64,000 bases of DNA from Microthrixaceae bacterium (GTDB taxonomy: Bacteria; Actinomycetota; Acidimicrobiia; Acidimicrobiales; Microtrichaceae). The stretch is from assembly GCA_027493675.1 (NCBI GenBank), contig JAOSKI010000001.1, positions 434,001-498,000 on the forward strand, read 5' to 3'. Below are positions 9,814-19,378 of the stretch, in pieces. The notes beneath the pieces were generated by a model. It did not search any database. It was not told the origin of the DNA and worked only from the letters and a program-made list of their open reading frames with translations. Within the stretch, counting starts at the first letter, position 1. Every line of letters starts with the position of its first letter. Made by a program: the position numbers and the translations under genes.

Positions 9814-10886
9814 TCAGGACGTCGCGGATCCGGACCTGGTCTCGGGAAGGACCATGACGATCCGCTGCGGGTCGTCCCTGTAGTCCCGCAACCGCTCGTA
9901 GCCGGCCGGTACTTCTTCAAGGCCGATCCGATGGGAGATCGAGGCGTCTATGTCGAGTCGGCCTTGGATCACGAGATCGAACACCGCTTCGAGGTCGTGG
10001 ACGTGGGAGGCGAAGGAGCCGAGCACTGAGTACTCGCCCAAGGTGAACAGCGCCTGGGGGAACACGATCGGCGGCGGCTCCATGCCGACACCCACGAGGA
10101 CGAGTCGTCCGCCTGGCTGGATCAACCAGTTGCCCAACGTGACGGTGTCGGACCGCCCGACGCACTCCACGACCACCTCGGCACCGCCGTCGAGCTCGGC
10201 TCGGACCTCACCCATCACCGACATCGGGTCGGCGCCTTCGGGAACGGCCACACACACGTCCGCGCCGAGTGATCTGGCGCGATCGAGCGCTGCGGGGATC
10301 TGTCGACAGCGACGACCTTCTCTGCGCCCAGGATCCGGGCCAGCACTACTGCCATCGTGCCGAGGCCTCCGGCTCCGATGACCACCACCCGCTCGCCGGG
10401 CTGAAGGCGGGCCCTACAGGCGAGGGCGTGGTATGGCGATGCGACGCAGTCCGTCGCGACCGCGGCTGCGGCCATGGAGACACCGTCGGGAATCGAGACG
10501 AGCGTCGTGGTGGGGACGGCCACGAACTCGGCGAAGGATCCATCGCGGTGCAGACCGGGTACGCGTGGGCGGGACACGCTTCGGGGAACCCTGCTCGACA
10601 GGTCCGGCACCGCCCGCACCCGTCGCCGATGTGCACCGCGACGCGGTCGCCGATCGCCCAGCCCTCCACTCCCGGTCCGACCTCGGCGATGGTGCCGGCA
10701 CTCTCGTGTCCCAACACCAGCGGCAGCGCGGACGGTACCGGCATGCCTTCGAGGAAGTGCAGATCCGACCTGCAAAGCCCACACGCCGCGATCTCCACCA
10801 ATGCCTCACCGGGTCCTGGGGTGGGTCGGGCCATGTCCTCGATGACGAGACCCTCGCTCATCCCCCCGAAACCGGACCGCCCGCAT
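9814..10886 (-). CDS. Zinc-dependent alcohol dehydrogenase (three frameshifts)
   Basis: MDR-superfamily NAD(P)-dependent alcohol dehydrogenase. Catalytic zinc site: ACGLCRSDLHFLEG and LGHESAG; structural zinc cysteines: GDGCGRCRTCRAGFPEAC; nucleotide-binding GAGGLGTMAVVLARILGAE. The stop is at 9814. Frame changes are needed near 10290, 10545 and at the C6 run 10862-10867; the last joins an N-terminus MRAVRFRG starting at ATG 10886 to MSEGLVIEDMARP. Reconstructed length about 355 residues, normal for the family. It is divergent from the acetoacetate-decarboxylase-like gene and probably serves the same pathway. Confidence 0.8.
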
Positions 10887-10959
10887 CAGTTCGGCTCCTG
10901 CTGCTCCCGGGGTCACGTCATGCATGTCTGGCTCCCTTCACCGATCATGATCCGCATTC

Positions 10960-10979
10960 ACTGTAGCGATCGTTTCAGT
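10960..10979. promoter_or_regulatory. Imperfect palindrome, candidate TetR-type operator
   Basis: ACTGTAGCGATCGTTTCAGT is symmetric at 16 of 20 positions around CGATCG. It lies in the short gap between the divergent alcohol dehydrogenase and decarboxylase-like genes, just upstream of a TAGCAT -10-like element at 10987-10992. Its size and place suit the TetR regulator encoded at 15783-16418, but the link is inference. Confidence 0.4.
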
Positions 10980-11023
10980 AAGGTGCTAGCATCCTGCCAA
11001 ACACCGAACCTGAGGAGGTAGCG

Positions 11024-11772
11024 ATGTCAGAGCCCCGCTCGATGCCGTGGTCCGCACCCGTCTTCACCTTGCCGCCCCACTCCTGGAAGGGCGTCCGGTC
11101 GGTCGTCATTCCGATCACAGTCGATCCCGATGCTCTGGCAGATGTCCTCCCACCGCCGCTGCTACCCGGTGAGGGAACGGCACTGCTCACCATGCTCAGC
11201 TACCCGTGGGGCCACGGGCAGAGGATCCATCCCTTCAACGAGGCGGTGATCCTGGTGCCGGTCACCCTCGCCGGCGAAGAAGGCAACTACGTGCCCTACA
11301 TCTACGTGACCACCGACGAGGCGATGATCGCGGGTCGCGAGATCGCAGGATGGCCCAAGAAGTTGGCCGACATCGTCTGGGAGCGTGACGGCGACCGCTT
11401 CTTCGGCTCGGTCACTCGCTGGGGGACCACCCTCATCGAGGTCGAGGGCGACCTGTCCATCCCGACCCACGACAACGACACGCTCGCCGCGATGATGTCG
11501 GGTGGGAAGCGTCCGACCTTCAACTACAAGCTGATTCCCGGACCCGCCGACGAGATCGAGGTCGAGGAGATCACATCCAGCCGCATCGAGATCGCCCCCA
11601 CCGACGTTGCGCTCGGCACCGCGGCGCTCACGACGGCATCCTCGGAGGACGATCCCTCGGCGTTCTCGTCCGCAGCGGCAGCGGTCCACTCGTGGCCATG
11701 GTCTCCGACAACGTCATCCCGCTCGCCGACGTGGTCCATCGCGTCGAGGGTCGGGTCGCGCTCGTGGGCTGA
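11024..11772 (+). CDS. Acetoacetate decarboxylase family protein (one frameshift)
   Basis: About 249 residues. GREIAGWPKKLADI matches the family motif ending in Pro-Lys-Lys, where the lysine forms the Schiff base with a beta-keto acid; the flanking EGNYVPYIYVTTDEAMIAG and KLIPGPADEIE also fit. Many actinobacterial members act on larger keto acids or keto esters, not acetoacetate, so the substrate is open. Start ATG 11024 has a perfect AGGAGGT six bases upstream. One frame change near 11632 restores the tail VAMVSDNVIPLADVVHRVEG and stop 11772. The acyl-CoA dehydrogenase begins five bases later. Confidence 0.75.
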
Positions 11773-11777
11773 TCATC

Positions 11778-13133
11778 GTGGGATACACGTCGCTGACCGC
11801 CGAGCAGATCGAGGCGAGGGACTGGGCGCGCGAGTTCGCCCAACGTTCGGTGGCGCCGAGGGCGCTCACCTTGGACCTCGACCCCGACTCCCCCGAGCGC
11901 GACGAACTCCTTCGCGAGGCGGCCGCGGCGGGCGTGCTGTCGATGTCTCTGCCCGAAGTGCTCGGCGGAGCCGGAATGGACCCGGTCGCCGGGGCGCTCG
12001 CCACCGAGGAGATCGCAGCCGCGTGCAGCGGATGTGCGGTCCTCTTCGGTGCCAACAGCCTCGGGATCATGCCGATACTCCTTTCGTTCGACTTCGCCGC
12101 GACCGGCCGTTTCGTCATGCCGCTCGTCGCTTCCTGGGAGGGTGACGCCCGCAGCTCGCGGCACTCGCCGCAACCGAACCGGAGTCGGGGTCCGACTTCA
12201 TCTCCGGGCACCCGGACGCCCGGATCGCCACTCGGGCACGACCGGTGGAGGGGGCTATCTCCTCAACGGGACGAAGATCTTCATCTCGAACGGGTCGATC
12301 GCGAACCTGGTGACGGTATTCGCCCGCGTGGAAGGTGAAGGGCTGTGGCGGGACCGGATGGTGTGCCTCGCCGTCACGCCGGAGATGGAGGGTTTCAGCG
12401 TCGGTCAGGTGTTCCACAAGATGGGCCAGCGTGCCTGCCCTGCGGCGGAGCTCGTGTTCGACGACGTGTTCGTGCCCGACGACCACCGCATCGGCGCCGA
12501 AGGCGCCGGGTGGGACCTCAACCGCGCGGTCATGAGCGTCACCCGGGCACCCGTCGGTGCCATCGCCGTGGGGATAGCCCGCGCCGCCTACGAACGCGCC
12601 CTGGAGTACGCGGAGGCGAGGGTGCAGGGTGGTAGGCCGATCGTCGGTCATCAGGCAACTCAGATCACCCTCGCCGACATGGCGATCCGCGTCGAGGCCG
12701 CACGGCACCTCGTTCACGAGGCGATGCGCGCAGTGGGCAGCGGCCAACCCGACCTGAAGCTGTCCTCGATCGCCAAGACCTTCGCCTCCGACGCGGCCGT
12801 GGTCAACTCGCTCGAGGCGATCCAGATCCTCGGGGTCACGGCTACATGCACGAGAACGGGGTCGAGAAGCTCCTCCGCGACGCGAAGCTGACCCAGATCT
12901 ACGAGGGCACGAACCAGATCAACCGCTTCGAGATCATGGAGGCGGTCGCAGCCGAACGCTCCGCGACCCTGGCGCGGCGGAACCAGCGCGGCAGACCAGC
13001 GCGGCAGAGCGCGGTTCTCGGTATCCGGACGCGCTGGTTCGCTGGAACCGACTACGCGCCCTTGGGCGCGGCCTCGATCGACACGGATACGCAACGGTCC
13101 GCGGGGATGGGCTGCCACTCGGTCGGCGCATAG
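11778..13133 (+). CDS. Acyl-CoA dehydrogenase (several frameshifts; 3' end uncertain)
   Basis: FAD-dependent acyl-CoA dehydrogenase, introducing the alpha,beta double bond into an acyl-CoA. Visible: helical N-terminal domain (EQIEARDWAREFAQRSVAPR), the flavin/substrate loop TEPESGSDF, LNGTKIFISNG, the central beta domain, and the C-terminal QIYEGTNQINR, whose Glu is the catalytic base. Frame changes lie near 12155, 12245 and 12840. Start GTG 11778. No frame has a stop before 13133, so the end overlaps the opposing oxidoreductase gene by 82 bases; the true stop may be hidden by another error. Cotranscribed with the decarboxylase-like gene. Confidence 0.75.
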
Positions 13134-15786
13134 CGCAGGTGGCCGTAGCCGCCGGCGAGGCCCAACCACTTGACAACTCCGGGCTCCACCTCGTTGGGTC
13201 CGGAACCTCCGGGAAGTGGAACCCCTCGAAGCCGTTGTACACCGTGACCATCCCCGGCTTCTGCGCCGGAGAGGTCCGCACCTCGACGTGGAACTCGCCG
13301 TGGTCGTTGAAGATCCGCACCTCGCCGTCGTCCTCGACGCCAAGTTCGGCCGCGTCGTCGTCGTTGACGAGGGCGAAGGGCCTCCCGCGGTGGGTGCCCA
13401 ACAACAGCGGGTTCGTGATGTTCATCGCGTGGATCGACCAGCGGTTGTGTCCACTGGTGATCCGGAAACGATGGTCCCCGCCGAGGGCCGGCGGATCCTT
13501 GTGGGTCGGGAGCTGCTCGCCCGCCTCCTCGAACCACGGGTGTTCCAACAGGAACTGCGCCCGCCTGGTGAGGGTGGGGTAGGGGGTGGCCCAACTCGAC
13601 GTGGTTGCGCAGAGGGCAGTGCGTCTCGGCGACGGGAAACGGCGAAGCCTGACCGAACGACATCGGCGTCGGACCTCAGTCCGAGAACCGCGTCCAGCCG
13701 TGGTTCCGGAGTGTCTCCAATGTGGTTCCCTGCGGAAGGTTTCCGACGAGCTCCGCGCCCCTGATCATCTCGTTCGCGAGATCCGCCTCGTCACGTAGGG
13801 CGCCCCCGAAGGTGAACTGTCCGACCAGCTCCTCGAAGCGACGCACTGCCCCTGTGGAGTCCGTGTAGCTCTCCACGCCTCGGGAGGCCGCAAGTCGCTC
13901 CATTGCAGCGAGCACGCCGGTGAGGATCTCCCACTCGCCGAGCGCCTCGCCCGCAGGCTCGACCGCCTTGTCGGACAACCCGAGGATCATCGTCCAGGGG
14001 GTTGGCATCCCGAATCCGACCTTCTCGTAGGAATGAGCAGCGGGAAGGACGATGTCCGCGTGTCGGGCGGTCTCCGAGAGGCGGACGTCGATGACGACGA
14101 CCTTGTCGAGCTGGGGCCACAGATGTTCCAAGAGCACGGTCTTGCCGCCCCTGGTCCGCCGCAACATGTTCCCGGCGATCTCCAGCAACACGCGGGGTCT
14201 GAGATCGCTGCGGTCGGCGCCTGGCCACCACTTCGCGTCCATGGCCTCGCTGTAGTACTCCTCGAACGGCCGGGGTTGGGTCGGATCGGTGGCCACGGGG
14301 TCGTTTGGCGGGCTGCGAAGCCGGCGTGCTGGTACCAGAAGAAGAACGGTGGCACCATGCCCGAGATCTGCGACACGTTCCGCCACAGCTCGGACCCGGC
14401 CAGCTCAGGCGACAACGTCGGATCGGCCTCGGCGAGCATCGAGCGAGCGCCGTCGAGCAGACCCATGACGGCATCCGCTCCTCGATTCCGGACGTGGGCT
14501 TGGACATGGCGAAGAACTGCCCGTCGAAGATCGTCGCCCAGCCACCGGTACCCGAACCCTTCCGTCCCCAGTTGCCGGTGAGCGCCAACACCAGCAGCAC
14601 GCCGCGGGCGATCAGGTCGCCGTGGAAGTACTTCGCCATCCCCGCCGGTACCAGCACATGGGTGCGTCCGGCGGCGACCATTCGGGCGAGGTGTCGAATC
14701 GTCTCCGGGTGGACGCCGCACACGGCGGTCGCCTTCTCCGGTGTCCAGTCCGTGTCCAGGGTCCGGCGCAGCATCGCCAGGAGCGGTTCGACCTCCACTT
14801 CGGAACCGTCCACGAGGTGGATCGTCCACGAGCCCTCCAAGCGTGCGCCGGAGCCCGAGAGGAGATCGGCCGGGTCCGCGGGGGTGGGTCCGGTGTCCGT
14901 GGCATGGAAGAACCGGTCGTCCCGTCCCGACTCCTCCACGTCGGAGCTGCGCAGATATCGGCCCGTATCGCGACGAACCAGGAGCGACAGGTCCGTCTGG
15001 GTGCGAACGAAGCTCTCGTCGCCGATCCCTCCGAGAGGATCACCTGTGCCATCGACATCGCGAGCGCGGCGTCGGTGCCAGGCTGGACGGGCACGAAGAG
15101 ATCCGCGTGGGTGTGGCTCGGGCTCACGTCCGGGGCGATCAACACGACCTGGGCGCCGCGGTAGCGGGCCTCGGTCATGTAGTGGAACAGCGGTATGGCG
15201 GTGTACGCCGGGTTGGCGTGCCAGATGAGGATCACGTCGCTGTGGAACAGGTCGTCGTAGGAGAAGGTGGGGAAGAACTTCCCGTAGACCTGCTGGAAGC
15301 CCGCCCAGAAGTCGTTGATCGAAGCGTTCACGTCGAGGCGGGTCGTGCCGACCGTCGCACCGAAACGCATCGTCGGAACCAGCATTCCGATCTGGGGGTG
15401 CATTCCTGGACGATCGCTTCGGGACCGCTCTGGCAGATCGCGTCGAGCATCGCCTCGGCGACCTCGTCGAAGGCCTCCTCCCAACCGATCGTCTCCCATT
15501 CGCCGCTTCCACGCGGTCCGATCCGCCGCATCGGGTGCAGCAGCCGGTCGGGGGAGCGGAGTTGGCGGCTCCAGGCGAGGCCCTTCTGGCACAACAGGGG
15601 GTTCATGTCGGGTACTCCCGGCTCCACCGGCGGGATGTTGCCGGAGGACTCCTCGCGCACCACCACGCCGTCTTTGACAAAGGCGTTCATGGGGCAGCTT
15701 CCCGGTAGGCAGTCGACGCAATGGGTCACCTTCGCGACGCGGTCCCAGGGGACCGCGTGTCGTGCCCGGTAGAGATCGGCGGTCAT
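13052..15786 (-). CDS. Molybdopterin oxidoreductase, DMSO-reductase superfamily (about seven frameshifts)
   Basis: Reconstructed length about 910 residues. The N-terminus has a [4Fe-4S] site, HCVDCLPGSC then LLCQKG; the body has the bis-MGD fold (LTGNWGRKGSGTGGWATIF, SETARHADIVLPAAHSYEK); the C-terminal domain (FRITSGHNRWSIHAMN, GHFRINDHGEFHVEV-like) resembles type II enzymes of the ethylbenzene dehydrogenase / dimethylsulfide dehydrogenase group. No Fe-S beta or haem gamma subunit gene is next to it and no Tat signal is seen, so it may be a single cytoplasmic subunit. Start ATG 15786 overlaps the tetR stop (ATGA). Breaks lie near 15400, 15040, 14470, 14310, 13670, 13560 and 13190. Substrate unknown. 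Confidence 0.75.
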
Positions 15787-16418
15787 CGGGGAGTCCTTTC
15801 CTCGATCAGGAGGTCGATCGCCCCGGCCAACAGGTCGAGGTGGCTGTTGAGGTCGTCGAGGTCGAGCGACGCCCGCGTGGCGAGGAACAGCCCGTCGACG
15901 GTCGCGATGATGAGCTGACCGAGCCGGCGGGCGAAGCCGTCATCGGGAATGCGTTCGGCTTCGAGGACGAGGGCGAGCCCGCCCACGATGCGCTCGAGGC
16001 TGGTTTCCCTCGCTTCGAGGAACAGGGTTCGACCCTTGGGTTCCTCAGCTCGTTGTTCCAACGTGAGCATGAGCCCGAAGCGAAGGAACTCGGGGTGACG
16101 ACGAGCGAGGCTGCCCACGTCGTGGTGGAGGATCGCGGCGATCAGCTCGCGGCGGGTCGCGGCGGGGTCTACCTCGAAGGGCTCCGCCTGTTCCGCGCTC
16201 CAAGCTCGAAAGCCGCGCTCGATGACCGCGGCGATGAGTTCGTCCTTGTTGCCGAAGTGCCAGTAGATCGAGCTCACCGGTAGTCCGGACCGCTCGCTGA
16301 CCAACGAGACGGTGGTGCCCTCGTAGCCCCGCTCGGCGGCGATCTGGATCACCGCGTCGAGGATGCGTTCCTTGGACTCCTCGCCCTGTTGGTGACGCCG
16401 TGTGGTCTTCGGTCCCAT
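15783..16418 (-). CDS. TetR family transcriptional regulator
   Basis: Intact, 211 residues. N-terminal HTH: KERILDAVIQIAAERGYEG, then VSERSGLPVSSIYWHFGNKDELI, the classic TetR recognition helix. The C-terminal ~150 residues are all-helical and variable, as in ligand-binding domains of this family. It overlaps the molybdopterin oxidoreductase start by four bases, so the two form an operon; TetR genes next to catabolic enzymes usually repress them until the substrate or its CoA ester appears. No ribosome site; a TAGGGT -10 element lies eight bases before the ATG on the minus strand. Confidence 0.9.
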   Translation of the reverse strand: MGPKTTRRHQQGEESKERILDAVIQIAAERGYEGTTVSLVSERSGLPVSSIYWHFGNKDELIAAVIERGFRAWSAEQAEPFEVDPAATRRELIAAILHHDVGSLARRHPEFLRFGLMLTLEQRAEEPKGRTLFLEARETSLERIVGGLALVLEAERIPDDGFARRLGQLIIATVDGLFLATRASLDLDDLNSHLDLLAGAIDLLIEERTPR

Positions 16419-16426
16419 CGTGAATC

Positions 16427-16432
16427 ACCCTA
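16427..16432 (-). promoter_or_regulatory. -10 element of a probable leaderless tetR promoter
   Basis: Minus-strand TAGGGT, eight bases before the tetR ATG at 16418, with no ribosome binding site between. Confidence 0.35.
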
Positions 16433-16508
16433 TCGTCCCTGAAGCGATGGCTCCAGGGAATATGCCCAGCGATCATCGACTCACATCGCGCTCCCGGCGG
16501 GCGTGGGA

Positions 16509-16640
16509 TCAGAGGGTGTGTTCGGCAGCGAGGCCGAGCACGGCCGCGGTGTCGGGGCCGAAGTCGACCTGGACCAGCACCGCGGGTTCGTCGCCCACCA
16601 CAGTTGTAGTGGCCCGGCCGCACGATCGGTGCTCCCCGTC
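16509..16640 (-). pseudogene. Possible C-terminal remnant of an unknown gene
   Basis: One minus-strand frame reads TTTVVGDEPAVLVQVDFGPD then TAAVLGLAAEHTL before a stop (complement of 16509-16511). The composition looks protein-coding, but no intact start or upstream continuation is found. The IS110 remnant begins about 50 bases away, so this could be the tail of a gene destroyed by that element. No function is proposed. Confidence 0.25.
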
Positions 16641-16687
16641 ACTTCAACCGTTGTGCCGGGCTTCGACCCAAGACGATCGGCACGGCA

Positions 16688-16940
16688 TCCGCGTCGGGGA
16701 ACCACACGCTGCGAGCCCTCGCGCGTCGCCGGCTCGACCTCGACGCAGGGATCCGCGTCCACGACGCTGTGCTCGACGACCTCACCGTGCAGGCCTCGCC
16801 GACGCTTCGGGATGGCCACGGGATCGCGCCGGATACCGCCACGCGAACGCCGCGCTCTACCGCACCGTGATCGTGCGCATGCGGTTCCACCAACCGACCA
16901 TCGACTACGTCGTCCGCCGCACGCCAGGTGAGGGCAGCTT
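16688..16940 (+). mobile_element. IS110 family transposase remnant (C-terminal part, internally deleted)
   Basis: One frame reads NHTLRALARRRLDLDAGIR, DAVLDDLTVQASPTLRDGHG and IAPDTA; the next frame continues RHANAALYRTVIVRMRF and TIDYVVRRT. These match two separate blocks of the C-terminal region of IS110-type transposases. The 45-50 residues normally between them (the block with the catalytic serine) are absent, and the N-terminal DEDD domain is not recognisable. The element is dead. No terminal repeats are seen, as expected for IS110. The rest of 16433-17130 holds nothing I can assign. Confidence 0.6.
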
Positions 16941-17130
16941 CCGCGCTCGGAAGCCTGTCGTCTTGGGATCTCGCGCAGTCCCAGAGGCCCGGGCCTGCGA
17001 GCCATCCGTCGCTGAGAGATGCGTGGCAACAGGTGGGTCCCATGCAGGTGAGTCCAGTCCGCGGTGCCGATGGTGGATAATGACCGGCATCCGGTTGCTT
17101 GACCGTCCGACCAGCGAGAGGAAGCCCGCC

Positions 17131-17980
17131 ATGTTCCACCCCCTACGTTCGGTCGGCAACGCCACGCGGTTCTTCGGGGTCGCCGTAGCCGCGCTTGTCG
17201 TGGTGGGGACCGCTACCTCGTGTGGTGACTCGTCCGACGACGACAAGGGCGGCACCACCACCCCACCCGGTGCCCCGCCATCCGATGTCGAGCAGTCGCT
17301 CCAGGCCCATCAGTGGATGCTCGTGTTCGACGAGACCGTGCCCGAGATCAGCTCGGCAGCACCCGTGTCGCTCTCCTTCGACAAGGGACTGCTGTCCGGA
17401 GGAAGCTCCTGCAACACATACCGGGGTACCTACAGCGTCGAGGACACGACCATTGGGATCGGGGAGCTCGCAAGCACCGAGATGGCCTGTGACCCGGAGC
17501 TCATGGATGCCGAGCAGAGGTACCTTGCTGCGCTCGTGGAGGTGACCGACGTCGACGTCACCGACCCAGAGCGTCTTGTGCTCTCCGGGCGCGACGACGT
17601 TCGGCTGACCTTCGAGGCCCAGGATCTCGACACTGCCGTCGAGGGTGCCTGGACGATCACGAGCGTCAACACCGGCGACGCCCTGGGCTCGCCCATCGAG
17701 GGCACCGAACCGACCCTCACCTTCGAGGCCGACGGGACGCTGGGCGTGGATGCCGGATGCAACGCCATGTCGACCAGGTGGTCGATCGAGAACGGATCGA
17801 TCTCGATCGACGCGCCGCAGTCGACGATGATGGCCTGCGAGGAGCCCGCAGGGTGATGGACCAGGAGGCCGCGCCGGCGCTGCGCTGGAGGCGGCCACCC
17901 GCGTAGAGGTCACCGACACGCTGACGCTCCTCGACGATCAGGACCGCATGCTCGTCGTCGCGGTGCGATCCACGGAGTGA
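17131..17980 (+). CDS. META-domain lipoprotein (two frameshifts near the 3' end)
   Basis: About 282 residues. Signal peptide with a lipobox ending ATS-Cys (residue ~31), a Thr/Pro linker, then two HslJ-type META domains: SLQAHQWMLVF to STEMACDPELMDAEQRYLAAL, and AVEGAWTITSVN to STMMACEEPAG. Each domain has the usual cysteine pair (GGSSCNTYRG / TEMACD and GVDAGCNAMS / TMMACE). Frame changes at about 17855 and 17882 restore the last ~35 residues (LTLLDDQDRMLVVAVRSTE). A -10-like GATAAT at 17076-17081 and a GAGAGGA ribosome site precede ATG 17131. META proteins sit outside the membrane and are linked to stress tolerance; the exact role is unknown. Confidence 0.7.
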
Positions 17981-18048
17981 CCGTGTCGATCGACCTGTCC
18001 CCACTGGGCAATTGCTCCTCCGATGGGAGGTGCCCGGGCATCGGGGGA

Positions 18049-18054
18049 TAGCGT
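18049..18054 (+). promoter_or_regulatory. -10 element of a probable leaderless promoter (VanY-type gene)
   Basis: TAGCGT ends seven bases before ATG 18062 and no ribosome site is present. Confidence 0.35.
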
Positions 18055-18061
18055 CGTCGGG

Positions 18062-19342
18062 ATGCGTTGGGGACGCGGACCTCGGACCGTGCGGCAGTGT
18101 CGGCGGGTGGTCACATGTGGGCTGCTGGTCGCGTTCCTGGCGCCTGCCGGACCGGCCTTCGCCCAGGACGACCACCCAGACGGCGGTGAGCGGATCGCCG
18201 ATCCCGTGGACGAGGCCGTGCGCGACGCGACTCCCGGGGAGCTGCGACGCCGTCGGGCGGAGGTGGCGGAGCGCCTGGAGGAGGCAGGCTCAGCGGCCGA
18301 GCTGGCACGACGGACCGAATCCGAGGCGGCCCGGGCGTTGGCGGAGCTGGACGCTGCGCTGGTCGTGGCACAGGAGGCGGTTGCATCCTCGGCGCTCGAA
18401 GTGGAGGAGGCCAACGCCGCTGTGGATGTGGCCGAAGCCAGGAGCGCCAAGGCCGATCGGCGGGCTCGCCAGGCCGAGGAGGACCTGGGCAACGCTGCGG
18501 TGGACATGTTCATCAACCCCCCTCAGGCCGCAAGCGTGCAGGCTGCGCTGTCGGGAACGATCGAACAGGAGATGGCCTCGACCGGGCTGCTGGTCGGACG
18601 TGCCGAATCCCGTCGGGTGCTGTCGTTGCGCCGGGATCGCGCACGGGCCGCGGCGACCAGGGCGGAGCGCGCCGCGCAGAAGGCCGCGCGGGATGCCGAC
18701 ACGGCACGTGCGGCCGCCGAGCGCGCTGCATCGGAGTTGTCCGCTCAACTCGAGCTCCGCAGCGAGGAGCTGCGTCGCATCCGGGAGGATCTGGCTCTGC
18801 TCGAGGCGGAGGTCGCGGATCTGGAGTTGACCGACCTGGTGCTGGAGACGCGCCTGGCGCTCGACGGGTTGTCACAGTCGGGCTCGGTGGCCGCTGTGAG
18901 GGGACCCGACGGGAAGTGGGTGACGGTGACCGACGGCCTCCCCACGCGTGCCGACATGGTGCAGATCGGCGACACCGGCGTCTGGGTGCACAACCTCGTG
19001 GCGGCGAACGTGACCGCGATGTTCCTCGAGGCGTTGAGCGATGGGGTCGTCCTCGCAGGTAGTGCCCATCGCGATTCGACCCGGCAGATCCAACTGCGCG
19101 CGAGCCACTGCGGCACGTCCTACGAGGCGTTGTTCCTCGTGCCCGCGTCGAGTTGCTCACCCCCAACCGCCCGCCCCGGCCAGTCGATGCACGAGCGCGG
19201 GTTGGCGATCGACTTCACCGAGGGCGGACGGGTTCTCAGCCGTTCCAGCGCATCGTTCGTGTGGCTCTCGGAGAACGCAGCGGACTTCGGCTTCTTCAAC
19301 CTGCCCTCGGAAGCGTGGCACTGGTCGGTCAACGGCCGTTGA
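18062..19342 (+). CDS. VanY-type D-alanyl-D-alanine carboxypeptidase with N-terminal coiled coil
   Basis: Intact, about 426 residues. A signal peptide (CGLLVAFLAPAGPAFA) sends it out of the cell. Residues ~45-270 are a long Ala/Glu/Arg-rich coiled coil like those that tether cell-wall hydrolases or their activators. The C-terminal ~140 residues are a peptidase M15B domain with zinc motif SMHERGLAIDF and EAWHWS. It should trim peptidoglycan stem peptides. TAGCGT at 18049-18054 lies seven bases before ATG 18062, so the start is probably leaderless; the frame is open back to 18023, but that start would precede the promoter. Confidence 0.8.
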   Translation: MRWGRGPRTVRQCRRVVTCGLLVAFLAPAGPAFAQDDHPDGGERIADPVDEAVRDATPGELRRRRAEVAERLEEAGSAAELARRTESEAARALAELDAALVVAQEAVASSALEVEEANAAVDVAEARSAKADRRARQAEEDLGNAAVDMFINPPQAASVQAALSGTIEQEMASTGLLVGRAESRRVLSLRRDRARAAATRAERAAQKAARDADTARAAAERAASELSAQLELRSEELRRIREDLALLEAEVADLELTDLVLETRLALDGLSQSGSVAAVRGPDGKWVTVTDGLPTRADMVQIGDTGVWVHNLVAANVTAMFLEALSDGVVLAGSAHRDSTRQIQLRASHCGTSYEALFLVPASSCSPPTARPGQSMHERGLAIDFTEGGRVLSRSSASFVWLSENAADFGFFNLPSEAWHWSVNGR

Positions 19343-19378
19343 CACCCACATCCGCCAGGGTGTCGCAGCAGGTCGGGT

